Origin: Paraprevotella sp.
Lineage (GTDB): Bacteria > Bacteroidota > Bacteroidia > Bacteroidales > Bacteroidaceae
Direction of reading: 5' to 3'
DNA length: 11,411 bases
NCBI GenBank assembly: GCA_021205005.1
Contig: JAJPYK010000096.1
Span: 1-11,411, forward strand
The position numbers were made by a program, and so were the translations under genes. The notes under the pieces were generated by a model. It was not told the origin of the DNA, did no database searches, and was given only the letters and a program-made list of their open reading frames with translations. The first letter of the stretch is position 1; every line of letters starts with the position of its first letter. This document shows positions 1 to 9,002 of the stretch, piece by piece.

Positions 1-1
1 T

Positions 2-310
2 CTGACCACGAGCTATGAGACGACTTCCTGTGCAATTGCTTCTCAATTAACTGAATCGGCTGCTTTCTACGGTTCTCTGACCGTGACCAAGAAAGGTAGC
101 GGCGTGGCTTCGGCTCAAACGGCTTCTGCTTTCTCTGTTCGCGTGCAGGACGGCACGATTTATGTGAACGGCGGTGCTGAAGTGCCGTTGGCTGTCTACA
201 ATACGGCCGGTCAAGAGATCTTCCACGGTGTGGCTTCTCAAGTCAGTGGCTTGTCCAAAGGGCTGTATATCGTGAAGAGCGGTACGGCTACGGTGAAAGT
301 TCTGCTGTAA
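2..310 (+). CDS. Secreted protein, C-terminal 102 residues only, with sorting-type tail
   Basis: This is the 3' end of a gene that begins before the window; frame 2 is open from the first bases to the TAA at 308-310, giving 102 residues. The last 55 or so residues (from about residue 46) have a strand-rich pattern: VYNTAGQEI, then a segment ending GLYIVKSG and a final KVLL. This resembles the C-terminal sorting domains of the type IX secretion system (Por tail) or the related short tails common in Bacteroidales exported proteins (family knowledge, judged by eye). The LRR protein encoded next has a tail of the same design. The upstream 47 residues are rich in Ser, Thr and Ala and show no recognisable domain. 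The function of the whole protein cannot be told. The gene is followed by its own terminator hairpin, so it is probably not in the operon downstream. Confidence 0.75.
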   Translation: MTTSYETTSCAIASQLTESAAFYGSLTVTKKGSGVASAQTASAFSVRVQDGTIYVNGGAEVPLAVYNTAGQEIFHGVASQVSGLSKGLYIVKSGTATVKVLL

Positions 311-325
311 ACCTTATTTTTTAAT

Positions 326-377
326 ATCAAAGAGACCATTCCCTTGATGAGGGATGGCTCTTTGATTTTTGTTTTTT
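326..377 (+). terminator. Rho-independent terminator after the left-edge gene
   Basis: A perfect 9-bp outer stem (ATCAAAGAG at 326-334 with CTCTTTGAT at 358-366) continues inward through CCAT/ATGG and CCC/GGG pairs with small bulges, around a loop at about 344-350. It is followed by a T-rich run (TTTTT, G, TTTTTT at 366-377). It begins 15 bases after the stop codon of the left-edge gene. The next start codon lies only about 21 bases past the T-run, which leaves almost no room for a separate promoter. Confidence 0.85.
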
Positions 378-398
378 ATTTTTTCACGTAGGACGTTT

Positions 399-1997
399 AT
401 GAAGATATTTCTGGATAAGATGCGGCTGTCTTTCTTGCTGTGCGGCATGTTGTACGTGCTGACGATCGGCGCACAACCATTCGTCATCAGCGGTGGAGTT
501 TCCATCGTACAACTGACGTCGGCAAACGGTAAGTTAGGTATGATTCTGGAGCCTCAGACGGCCATCACGGATGAAGTGGTGACGTTGGCTGCGGGAGACT
601 CGTTCATCCTGACAGCCGGAACGTTATCCACAGGAGGTTATACGTTAAACGGACAGGTTGTCGTAGCCTTGGTTCGCGGCAATCAGGTGGTCGATGTTCT
701 GGCCCGACAAAATATGAATTTTGGGGCATCCACCGTACCCGTGGGATATTTCGTATGCCATGTCAGCGATACCACAGAGGTGCGCAAAGGCGATGTCATC
801 CGTCTGCTGACTACGGTGGACGGGATAAATTATGATGTGGTCTATGCCGCTACGGGAAGCGGCGTGACCGATTTCATTCCGGCGGTGGATTATGCCTTGC
901 CTTTCCAACGGGTTTCCATGCAATATAACGCCCAAGATGCCGTAGTGCGGTTGGGCGATACCACGTTGTGGCCGGATAAGGTGGTGAGAGGCCGCAATTT
1001 TTATTTTTATGTCGACGCTAATGATCCCGGAGCCCTTGTGGTGGTGAAAGCCAACGGGAATGTACTGACACCGTCGTCCGACGGATTGTATGGACTCTCT
1101 CAGGTGACGGACGATTACGAGATCGATATCCGTGTGTATGATCCGGATGTCGCTCCTTCTTATAAGACGATAGATTGCGGAGGCGGGGAACGTGTGGCCG
1201 ACTTGTTGACCGAGGAAGAGAAAGATTGTCTGAAAGGGCTGAAAGTCTGCGGCGGCACGTTGACATCCGAAGATTTCGAGGTGTTCCGTAGCGGAATGTC
1301 CTCGTTGGAGGTGCTGGATCTGTCGGAAACGACCGTGGAGAATGATTGGCTTCCCGAAAATGCCTTTTCTCAAAACGGCACATTGAAACACATCAAGTTG
1401 CCGAAAGGGGTGAAAGGCTCGGGCAACAATGCGTTCTATTATATGAAGAAATTGGAGGACATCGTGCTGCCCGAGACTTTTGTACAGTTCGGTCTCAATG
1501 AATTTTTCGGGACGGCGTCGCTCAAAAAAGTATGGGTGAAATGGAGCCCGATCGTGGCCGGAGCACAGCCGTTGTTAGGCTTTACGATTCCTCCTTGCGC
1601 TTTCCGCGCCACGACTTATCAGACGGACGGATTGCTGATTGTGCCCAAAGGCTGTGTATCGGCCTATAAAAATGCCAATATATGGGGCAACTTTAAGACC
1701 ATCCGGGAGGAAGCGCCCGTGGATGCCTTGTTGATGGAGGTGCAGCCTTTTGATGTCTTTTCTACCGATGGGGTGGAAGAAGTGACGTCCGACGGCGTAA
1801 AAGTATACCCTTGTGAGGGAGGATGCCGGATTGTGAAGGATTATGCGGACCCTATTCCGGTCACGGTATATGATTTGTCCGGTCGGGAAACGGTACGGTT
1901 GTCCGCAGAAAGCCCACAGACTATTGTGCCGTTGGCGGCGGGCTGTTATTTGATTCGCGCCGGTGAAACCTGTCATAAAGTGATGGTGACCCGTTAA
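399..1997 (+). CDS. Secreted BspA-like leucine-rich-repeat protein with sorting-type C-terminal tail
   Basis: The product is 532 residues. I start it at the ATG at 399 because that gives a normal signal peptide (MKIFLDK, a hydrophobic core, likely cleavage after LTIGA at residue 25). The ATG at 369 lies in the terminator T-run and adds an unlikely N-extension; ATG 420 is a less likely alternative. Residues about 26-260 are beta-rich and not assigned. Residues about 265-440 carry BspA-type leucine-rich repeats, seen in LEVLDLSETTVE, LKHIKLPKGV, LEDIVLPETF and the diagnostic end repeat VPKGCVSAYKNANIW. The last 65 or so residues form a tail with VYDLSGRE and GCYLIRAG, similar to the tail at 2-310, so surface export by a type IX-like route is inferred. 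LRR proteins of this class often bind host or bacterial surface ligands. The mature protein has ten cysteines, four of them in the tail, which is unusual. No terminator is seen before susC, 70 bases downstream. Confidence 0.85.
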   Translation: MKIFLDKMRLSFLLCGMLYVLTIGAQPFVISGGVSIVQLTSANGKLGMILEPQTAITDEVVTLAAGDSFILTAGTLSTGGYTLNGQVVVALVRGNQVVDVLARQNMNFGASTVPVGYFVCHVSDTTEVRKGDVIRLLTTVDGINYDVVYAATGSGVTDFIPAVDYALPFQRVSMQYNAQDAVVRLGDTTLWPDKVVRGRNFYFYVDANDPGALVVVKANGNVLTPSSDGLYGLSQVTDDYEIDIRVYDPDVAPSYKTIDCGGGERVADLLTEEEKDCLKGLKVCGGTLTSEDFEVFRSGMSSLEVLDLSETTVENDWLPENAFSQNGTLKHIKLPKGVKGSGNNAFYYMKKLEDIVLPETFVQFGLNEFFGTASLKKVWVKWSPIVAGAQPLLGFTIPPCAFRATTYQTDGLLIVPKGCVSAYKNANIWGNFKTIREEAPVDALLMEVQPFDVFSTDGVEEVTSDGVKVYPCEGGCRIVKDYADPIPVTVYDLSGRETVRLSAESPQTIVPLAAGCYLIRAGETCHKVMVTR

Positions 1998-2067
1998 AAT
2001 CATGTGGGTCCGTGGAACGCACATAAAGAAAACAGTAGGGAAGGAAAAAACTCTATAAATAGATTGA

Positions 2068-5000
2068 ATGAAACAACCGTTTGAAAGACGTAGGAAGAAT
2101 GCGATGCGGGTGGGGACAGCCTTGACCGGTTGCTTGTTCTGTGCCGCTTTATGGAATGGGGGACTGCCCGTGCATGCGGCAAGGATGACAGATGTGCTGT
2201 ATCAGTCGGAAACCTCTTCTAAATTTGCCACAGGAGTGGTGTTGGATTCCAAAACGGGAGAGAGCATACCCGGAGCCGCCGTGTCTATATGGCAAGGCGG
2301 GCATGTGACACGAGGAGTGAATACAGATATAGACGGACGGTTCAACCTGGCTTTGCCTACGGGGACGTATGAGCTTCGGGTATCCTTGGTCGGTTATAAG
2401 ACGCTTGTGCTGAAACCTTCCAGTTTAAGTACTGACATGACGGTGCGATTGGAAGAGGATACCAAAGAAATGGGTGAGGTCGTGGTGAACGGATTCTTTG
2501 CCAAAAATAAGAATAGTTATACGGGAGCGGTCAAACAACTCAGTGCGATGGAGTTGAAGCAAGTATCGGGAACCAACCTGATTTCGGCTCTTGCCGCCTT
2601 GACGCCGGGTCTGGAAATGGTGGAGAATACCCGGATGGGGTCCAATCCCAACCAGGTTCCGGAATTGATCCTGCGAGGAATGAGCTCCTTTTCCAATGAA
2701 GGCCAGTCGGTGAACCAACCCACGATCATATTGGACGGAACGGAGATCTCCATGCAGGATCTCTATGATCTCGACATGAATGAAGTGGAGAGCATCAATG
2801 TATTGAAGGATGCTTCGGCCACAGCCTTATATGGATCCAAGGCGGCCAACGGTGTGATTGTGATCACGCGTAAGCCTATCAAGGAGTCCACGTTGCATAT
2901 ATCATATAATTTTACGGGTAACGTGCAGTTCCCGGTATTGAGTGATTATGATGTACTCAACCCTTATGAGAAGTTGATATATGAGCAGTTGGCCGGTCTG
3001 TACGACGCCAAGGGAGCGATCAACTCCACTACGGGTTTACCGGAGCAGTATGAGTTGGACGAGCTGTATAACGAACGTTATCAGGCTGTTCGTCGCGGAC
3101 AGAATTCAGATTGGCTGTCTCAACCGGCCCGTACGGCCTTTTCTCACGACCATTCGTTGCGGATTTATGGAGGAGCTTCCAATCTGCGCTATGAGTTGAC
3201 CGCCCGTTATGGCGACACCAAGGGAGTGATGAAAGGCTATTATCGTCATCGTTATAACCTGGGTTTCAAACTGGATTACTTTGTAAACAACCGTTTGATG
3301 GTCTCCAACCGCACGACTTATGCCGAGATTTCGGCTAAGGATTCTCCTTACGGCAGCTTCTCGCTTTATACGCAGATGAATCCTTACGACGCCATGTACA
3401 ACGCCGACGGCTCTGCCAATACGAATCTGGCGTGGGATCTGGATAACCCGCTTTATGAAGCGCAATTAGGCAGTTTCTCTAAGAACGGGACGCATTCCTT
3501 GGCCAACTCGACGGATTTTCGTTGGGATATCACTAAAGAACTCCGCTTGACGGGGCACTTTAATATTACGTCGGGGACGGGATGGAGCAAACAGTTTGAA
3601 TCACCTAAATCCAGAACTTTCAAGGATGAAACGGACTTGTCCCAGCGCGGACGTTTGACGGAAATGTCGTCTACGGATCTGAGTTATAGCGGAAATCTGG
3701 TCGGGGCATACAATAAAATGATGAAAGAAGAGTCGCTGCTCACCTTGACGGCAGGTTGGGAAATCAACCATTCCGATGAGGAAAGCGAGCAGACTCAAGT
3801 GATCGGTTTCTTCAACGATGCGTTGTCTTTTATCAGCAACGCCGCCGGTTATCCTTCCGACACGCAGCCGGTGGGTACACAGTCGGAATCTTCCGACGTA
3901 GGTTTCTTCCTTAACGGCAGCTATTCCTATCGTAACCGTTATTTTGCGGATGCCACTTATCGTACGACGGGGTCTTCTCAATTTGGAGAGAACAATCGTT
4001 TCGGTCATTTCTGGTCTACGGGCGTGGGCTGGAACCTGCTGAACGAGAAGTTTATGAAGGGATTACGCGACCACATCGACTTGCTCAAATTGCGGGCCAG
4101 TGCCGGATTTACGGGTAAAGTGAGCTTCAGTCCTTTCCAGGCCATGACGATGTATGAGTACAAAAATACCTATGAATATAAGAACGGAATCGGAGCTGTA
4201 CCCAAGACGATCGGCAATGTGGGCCTGAGTTGGGCGCGTACAATGACGTACAATGTGGGACTTGATTTGAGCCTCTTCGACCATCGTTTGAATTTTGTGT
4301 TGGATGCTTATCTCAAACAAACCAAAGATTTGTTGCTGGATAAGTCGAAAGCGCCTTCTACGGGTGTGACTTCTGCTAAAGAAAACGTGGGAGAATTGCA
4401 GAACAGAGGTATAGAATATCAGTTGGACGGCTATATATTCCGTAATCAAAACTTTAACTGGAAGTTGGGAACAACCGGATATGTCAATCGAAACAAAGTG
4501 ACCAAGCTCAGTTCGGCACTGGAGGAATTGAATCGCAAGAACCAGGAAAATGCCGGAAGTTACCTGGCTCCTTTGGCGCAATATGCGGAAGGCGAGTCCG
4601 TGACAGCCTTGAAGTTGGTCCGTTCTGCAGGTATAGATCCGGCTACCGGTAAGGAAATCTACATCAAGAAGAACGGTGAACTCACGTTTACCTACGATCC
4701 GGACGATAAGGTGTTGATAGGCGATACCGAGCCGGCTTTTACCGGTACGTTCAATACCTCCTTATATTATAATGGTTTCTCTTTATACGCTTTGTTCAGT
4801 CTTCGCTATGGAGCTTGGCTGTATAATACGACCCGCGTGACCAAGGTAGAGGGAGCCGATCCCAAAGAGAATGCCGATCAGCGTGTATTCGACGACCGTT
4901 GGAAACAGCCGGGAGATGTGGCTTTATATAAAGATATATCCGATACATCCCGTCCGCAGCAGACGAATCGTTTTGCCGAAAATGAGAACACGTTGACGTT

Positions 5001-5181
5001 GTCCGCTCTTAATTTTAGCTATGAGTTTTCAGATAAAATCTGTTCCAAGCTCCGTATGCGCAATCTTCGGGTCGGCATTAACTTTACGGACATACTTCGC
5101 CTGTCGACGGTCAAGATCGAACGCGGAACGGATTACTTATACAGCCAGGGATTTGAGCTTACGTTAAATACAATATTCTAA
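2068..5181 (+). CDS. SusC/RagA-family TonB-linked outer-membrane transporter
   Basis: This 1037-residue protein should form the TonB-dependent import channel of the locus in the outer membrane. A signal peptide ends near VHA (residue 38); the n-region is long, and the ATG at 2104 (residue 13) is an alternative start. Residues about 54-133 are the carboxypeptidase-D-like regulatory domain (VVLDSKTGESIPGA, DIDGRFNL, VSLVGY). EVVVNGFF (137-144) opens the plug region, which holds LTPGLEM, LILRGMSS, PTIILDG and the signature VLKDASATALYGSKAANGV (246-263). A beta-barrel follows, ending in a terminal Phe as outer-membrane barrels do. There is no N-terminal STN domain, so signalling to an anti-sigma factor is not suggested. 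Length is typical of the family. Only one cysteine is seen in the mature protein. Its stop codon overlaps the start of susD by one base (TAATG), implying coupled translation. The substrate is unknown. Confidence 0.96.
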   Translation: MKQPFERRRKNAMRVGTALTGCLFCAALWNGGLPVHAARMTDVLYQSETSSKFATGVVLDSKTGESIPGAAVSIWQGGHVTRGVNTDIDGRFNLALPTGTYELRVSLVGYKTLVLKPSSLSTDMTVRLEEDTKEMGEVVVNGFFAKNKNSYTGAVKQLSAMELKQVSGTNLISALAALTPGLEMVENTRMGSNPNQVPELILRGMSSFSNEGQSVNQPTIILDGTEISMQDLYDLDMNEVESINVLKDASATALYGSKAANGVIVITRKPIKESTLHISYNFTGNVQFPVLSDYDVLNPYEKLIYEQLAGLYDAKGAINSTTGLPEQYELDELYNERYQAVRRGQNSDWLSQPARTAFSHDHSLRIYGGASNLRYELTARYGDTKGVMKGYYRHRYNLGFKLDYFVNNRLMVSNRTTYAEISAKDSPYGSFSLYTQMNPYDAMYNADGSANTNLAWDLDNPLYEAQLGSFSKNGTHSLANSTDFRWDITKELRLTGHFNITSGTGWSKQFESPKSRTFKDETDLSQRGRLTEMSSTDLSYSGNLVGAYNKMMKEESLLTLTAGWEINHSDEESEQTQVIGFFNDALSFISNAAGYPSDTQPVGTQSESSDVGFFLNGSYSYRNRYFADATYRTTGSSQFGENNRFGHFWSTGVGWNLLNEKFMKGLRDHIDLLKLRASAGFTGKVSFSPFQAMTMYEYKNTYEYKNGIGAVPKTIGNVGLSWARTMTYNVGLDLSLFDHRLNFVLDAYLKQTKDLLLDKSKAPSTGVTSAKENVGELQNRGIEYQLDGYIFRNQNFNWKLGTTGYVNRNKVTKLSSALEELNRKNQENAGSYLAPLAQYAEGESVTALKLVRSAGIDPATGKEIYIKKNGELTFTYDPDDKVLIGDTEPAFTGTFNTSLYYNGFSLYALFSLRYGAWLYNTTRVTKVEGADPKENADQRVFDDRWKQPGDVALYKDISDTSRPQQTNRFAENENTLTLSALNFSYEFSDKICSKLRMRNLRVGINFTDILRLSTVKIERGTDYLYSQGFELTLNTIF

Positions 5182-6626
5182 TGAAAGTGAATAGGATGAA
5201 AAGAAATCGATGGATCGGCATTTGGATGATGGTATTTCCGTTGCTCCTGATGTCGTGTGAGAATTACTTGGATATTACTCCGGACGGACAGCGCAAGCGC
5301 GATCAATTGTTGTCTACCTCGGAAGGGATCGAAGACGCTCTTTACGGCGTGTATGCGACTTTACGCGACGCCTCGCTTTACGGAACGGAACTTTCTTTCT
5401 CTTCGATCGAGATCATGGCCCAGTATCTGGAATGTCCCGGAAATGATGAAGTGTCGGCTCTGTTACAATATAGATATAGCGATACGCGGGTGCAGAGCGT
5501 ATTTGAGGGGGTATGGACCAAGATGTACAATAACATTTCCAATGTGAATTCCGTGCTCACTTGCGACCTGGTGAAGAATGCCACCGAATACCCTTATTCG
5601 ATTTACAGAGGGGAGGCCTTGGGGCTCCGGGCGTTGATGCATTTCGATCTGTTGCGCTTGTTTACGGAACAGATTACGCAGAACCCTTCGGCCAGCGGCA
5701 TACCCTATGCTACGGAGTTCTCTTTGCACACTCCCGATTTCATTTCGGCGGCAGAAGTTTACGACCGTATCATTGCCGATTTGCTCGAGGCCGAGACGTT
5801 GCTGGCTGACGAGGATCAGTATAAAAACACGACTTCCTTTATGACCGATCGTCAGATCCATTTCAATCTGTATGCCGTACAGGCCACTTTGGACCGGGTC
5901 TACCTGACCAAAGGAGATAAGGAGAATGCGTTGAAATATGCGTTGAAGGTGATTAACAACAGCGGTTATTCTCTTTCCGATAAGACAGAGGTGAACGGAG
6001 ATTTGGCCGGTATCCTGTCTACGAAAGAAACGATATTCGGAGTTTATTACGCCAACTTCTATTCTGTGGTCAGTCCCTTGTTGCAGAAAACCACTTCGTT
6101 CTCTTCGCTTGATCCCCGTAGCGACATTATGGACTTTTATGATGCCGACGTGACCGGTCTGGATTACCGTGCCTCAGCTTATTTCACGGCCACGAGCGAC
6201 GGAAGTGCGGCTGCTTACCGTTTGAGTAAACTGACAGACGTGTATGAACTTCAAAACATCGCCTCAAAATTGCCGTCCGACAAGATCTTGGGTATTAACA
6301 TGATTCGCATGCCGGAGATGTATTACATCGCAGCCGAGTGCCTGTTGGACAAGGATTATGATGAGGCTGTGCGGCTGTTCAACGAAGTGCTGACTCACCG
6401 CGGACTGGAGGAACTGTCCAATTGGCCGGCTCCCCCAAACAAACTGACGCAGGATGCCATCAATGCTGAGCGTTACCGTGAATTTATCGGTGAGGGACAG
6501 ACGTTCTTCAATATGAAGCGACAGAATCTTTCGATCTCTTCGGTAGACGGGAAAACCGTCATCAAGCCTTCCAACAAAGTGTATGTAGTGCCCATTCCGG
6601 ATATTGAATACGATTACCGTAAATAA
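5181..6626 (+). CDS. SusD/RagB-family outer-membrane nutrient-binding lipoprotein
   Basis: The 481-residue product is the lid-like, substrate-binding partner of the SusC channel encoded just upstream. A lipoprotein signal peptide ends in the lipobox LLMSC with the acylated cysteine at residue 26, followed by ENYLDITPDG, a typical SusD N-terminus. The ATG at 5196 (residue 6) is an alternative start. The helical TPR-like core shows family hallmarks: EGIEDALYGVYATL near residue 48, YRGEALGLRALMHFDLLRLF, and near the C-terminus ERYREFIGEGQTFFNMKR (about 430-447), then the closing YVVPIPDIEYDY. Length is slightly below that of glycan-type SusD proteins but normal for the wider family. The one-base overlap with susC and a 5-base gap to the next gene place it firmly in one operon. 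Confidence 0.95.
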   Translation: MKVNRMKRNRWIGIWMMVFPLLLMSCENYLDITPDGQRKRDQLLSTSEGIEDALYGVYATLRDASLYGTELSFSSIEIMAQYLECPGNDEVSALLQYRYSDTRVQSVFEGVWTKMYNNISNVNSVLTCDLVKNATEYPYSIYRGEALGLRALMHFDLLRLFTEQITQNPSASGIPYATEFSLHTPDFISAAEVYDRIIADLLEAETLLADEDQYKNTTSFMTDRQIHFNLYAVQATLDRVYLTKGDKENALKYALKVINNSGYSLSDKTEVNGDLAGILSTKETIFGVYYANFYSVVSPLLQKTTSFSSLDPRSDIMDFYDADVTGLDYRASAYFTATSDGSAAAYRLSKLTDVYELQNIASKLPSDKILGINMIRMPEMYYIAAECLLDKDYDEAVRLFNEVLTHRGLEELSNWPAPPNKLTQDAINAERYREFIGEGQTFFNMKRQNLSISSVDGKTVIKPSNKVYVVPIPDIEYDYRK

Positions 6627-6631
6627 AAAAG

Positions 6632-7450
6632 ATGAAAATGAAGATATATCAAATACTGAAAGTGTGCTTAGGGGCCTTGTCCGTCTTGTGGATATGCGCC
6701 TCGTGTTCGGAGACCGACTATCTCGTTTATGATACATCGCGTTCCGGCATTTATTTCACGAAAGATACGCTGACCTACTCTTTCGGGGTGACGCCCGTGG
6801 AGCAACGTACGACTGTATTCCGCATTCCCGGGCGCATCATGGGGACGTTGTCTGATGCGGATCGGACTTTTGCTTATGAAGTGATCGCCGACTCTACTAC
6901 GGCTGTGGAGGGAGTACAATATAATATAGGTAAGCCTGTGATTCCGGCGGACTCCATCAACGGTTACATTCCCGTGGAGCTTCTTCGCGACGGTTTGGCC
7001 GGCGATTATCAAAACGGCTATGTGAGCTATAAATTGGGGGTACGCCTGTTGAACGGAGACGGGTTTGAGCCCACGTTGGATGAGGCTTCTCAAATCCGGG
7101 TGTTGACCTTCGATAATGCCGTGGAGCAACCCGACTGGTTAAATGCCAACGGCGAAAAAGTATGGTATACCAGTACGTGGGGAGTATGGCATCCGCTGAA
7201 ACTGATCAAGATGGTGGAGTATTTCCATGCGATTAAGGATGTGTTGCCCGAGATCTATGTGAAGATGGTGGCACTTTACGGTGAGAATCTGGAGAATGTG
7301 CCCTACGGAGATTTCTACGTGTATGGCACCATCATGAAGAAGTACGTCTACGAACCCATGTATGAGTACTTCAGCGATCCGGCAAACCGGGACGAGATCT
7401 TGTCGCTTTATCCCGATTTTCCTTTCGATTTCCCCAATCCGTATGCGTAA
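6632..7450 (+). CDS. DUF4843 domain-containing lipoprotein
   Basis: The 272-residue product is predicted to be a surface or periplasmic lipoprotein. The signal peptide ends in ICASC with the lipidated cysteine at residue 25, followed by SETDYLVYD and GIYFTKDTLTYSFG, the usual opening of DUF4843 proteins. The stretch AVEGVQYNI (91-99) is the Calx-beta-like element of the family, and GYVSYKLGVRLLNGDGF (129-145) is also typical. The C-terminal half (from about 165) is helical and ends in an aromatic, Pro-rich segment. DUF4843 proteins are known mainly as products of genes next to susCD pairs and PKD-like lipoprotein genes, as here; no molecular activity is established that I know of. A role as an accessory subunit of the uptake complex is inferred from position only. 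It starts 5 bases after the susD stop, and 31 bases separate it from the next gene. Confidence 0.88.
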   Translation: MKMKIYQILKVCLGALSVLWICASCSETDYLVYDTSRSGIYFTKDTLTYSFGVTPVEQRTTVFRIPGRIMGTLSDADRTFAYEVIADSTTAVEGVQYNIGKPVIPADSINGYIPVELLRDGLAGDYQNGYVSYKLGVRLLNGDGFEPTLDEASQIRVLTFDNAVEQPDWLNANGEKVWYTSTWGVWHPLKLIKMVEYFHAIKDVLPEIYVKMVALYGENLENVPYGDFYVYGTIMKKYVYEPMYEYFSDPANRDEILSLYPDFPFDFPNPYA

Positions 7451-7481
7451 AACGTGGACATAACCTAAAAAAGACAGACAG

Positions 7482-8984
7482 ATGAAAATACGATATATGC
7501 TACTGATGTGCGGGTTGCTGTGCCTGACGTCATGTTTTAAGGACGAGACCACGGAGGGAACGGGAGCCATCTCCGAAATCATCATCGAGGACGGTACCAT
7601 AAAGGATACGTACGAAATCGACAAGAATGATACGCTCGTCATCACGCCGAAGGTCAGACAGACCACCCGTGACAAAGCCTTGTCTTATACTTGGGAAGTA
7701 GACCAGAAAGTATATTCCACCGACACCAGTTTCGTGTATGTGGGAAACATGCTGGGTACTTACCAATGTCGACTGATTATAGAGAACGAGGATGGAAAAA
7801 CCTTTTTCCCTTTCACGCTCAACGTGAATTCTCCTTACGAAGAAGGCATCACCGTGTTGAGTTGCGATGAGGAGGGGAAAAGCATGCTCTCGTTCATGCT
7901 CAAACAGAGAGATACCGGCATAGAAGATCATTTCGAGCAAGGAGATTGTTTCGCATTGAACAATCCGGATGAGCCGTTTGCTTCCCATGTGGCCGATATG
8001 GTGCAGTGCGACGGAAGTCTGATCATCGCTTGTCGGGGTGAAGGGACGACGGCCGATCCCGGTACCATCTATTATCTGAACGAGAAGACCTTTGTGGTAG
8101 AAAACATGCTGACGGCTCCGGAATATCCCGACTTCAAACCTACGCGGATGGGAATTCCCGCCAACGGTTCCGCCGGGTCGTCTTATCCCATTTTGTGTGA
8201 AAACGGTTCGGTGTATGAGTTCTCCACGACGGAGGGCGCGTTGGCGCCGGCCACGAAATTGAAGTCCACTTATGCACAGGCATGCGCCGTATACAGCGGC
8301 GGAAGTGCCGGGAAGTACGATCTGCTCTTTTGGGACAATCAGGTCGGAGGGCTTTGCTTGCTGCTCAACGGTTACGGCCCGTATTATTGCAGTTCGACCT
8401 ACCTTTTGACACGAGACCAGTGCGTGGGTTCCGCCAACTACTTTAACGGATTGGATTTCGTCACGATGTTCATTCCTCGCCTTCCGGCATAGTCTTCGGG
8501 TGACGAGCAGCCTACCGTTGTGGTGGTGACGAAAAGCGGAAGCATCTATCAGAAAGTGCAGCTGCATGCCGCTTTCTGGCGGATGAGCGACGAACTGGGA
8601 AAGCCCGTCTTGGTGGATAACGGAGGAAAGACGATGGCCGGCATCGGGAGCTGTAATCTTACGGCGGAATCGCCTATGGTTGCCTCGCGTGGATATTATG
8701 CGTTGCTGTATGGCGATGGAAACAAAGTCTATCGGTGGAATTATACCACTTCGCAGCGTCTGGACCAGACGTCGGTACACGCTACGGTCGGTTCGGCTCA
8801 GGCCGTCATTACGGGACTGGAGTTGAGTTCCGATCAGAAAGAGACTTTCGTAGCCTTCTATGAACCGGAAGAAAAGGGGTTGAACGGACATGTATGGGTC
8901 ATTGATACCGATAAGGGGACTATCCTGCGCAAATACGACAATGTCTGCTATCGTCCGGTGAAAATCATGTATAAAAAGAAATAA
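7482..8984 (+). pseudogene. PKD-like family lipoprotein gene interrupted by an in-frame amber codon
   Basis: One reading frame runs from the ATG at 7482 to the TAA at 8982-8984 (about 500 codons) and is broken only by TAG at 8490-8492. The front part is 336 residues: a lipoprotein signal peptide with lipobox LTSC (Cys18), then a PKD-like/Ig-like domain (about 35-117; SYTWEVDQKVYSTD, LGTYQCRLIIENEDG). The PYEEGITVLS stretch follows, after which these proteins usually continue as a beta-propeller-like region. The 163-codon remainder downstream is in the same frame, protein-like (LYGDGNKVYRWNY, HVWVIDTDKG) and ends normally, so it is the missing C-terminal third. A GTG at 8520 could restart translation, but would give a fragment with no export signal. 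In related loci, PKD-like lipoproteins sit after DUF4843 genes. About twelve mature cysteines are encoded, ten before the TAG. It could be a recent nonsense mutation, a sequencing error, or readthrough. Confidence 0.85.
8490..8492 (+). other. In-frame premature TAG codon in the PKD-like lipoprotein gene
   Basis: The codon follows FIPRLPA and precedes SSGDEQPTV in the same frame. A single substitution from CAG (Gln), GAG (Glu), AAG, TGG, TTG, TCG, TAC or TAT would explain it; C-to-T from CAG is the simplest transition. No suppressor tRNA, stem-loop of selenocysteine or pyrrolysine type, or slippery run is visible close by. Confidence 0.95.
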
Positions 8985-9002
8985 AAGAAAAAGATCAGAA
9001 AC

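Noticed and set aside
645..1391. A 248-codon minus-strand open frame inside the LRR gene
   Set aside because: No recognisable protein features and fully covered by a well-supported LRR gene; treated as an antisense shadow.
2008..2028. Weak inverted repeat (TGTG ... CACA) between the LRR gene and susC
   Set aside because: Pairing is broken by mismatches and no T-run follows, so it is not called a terminator or operator.
8490..8492. Stop-codon recoding as in TAG-recoded phages, or pyrrolysine or selenocysteine insertion
   Set aside because: All other genes here are free of internal TAG, selenocysteine uses TGA, and no recoding element or tRNA is visible. A simple nonsense mutation or sequence error is more likely.
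8520..8984. Independent small gene starting at GTG 8520
   Set aside because: It is in frame with the upstream part, has no signal peptide and reads as the C-terminal part of the same lipoprotein, so it is better described as the tail of one broken gene.
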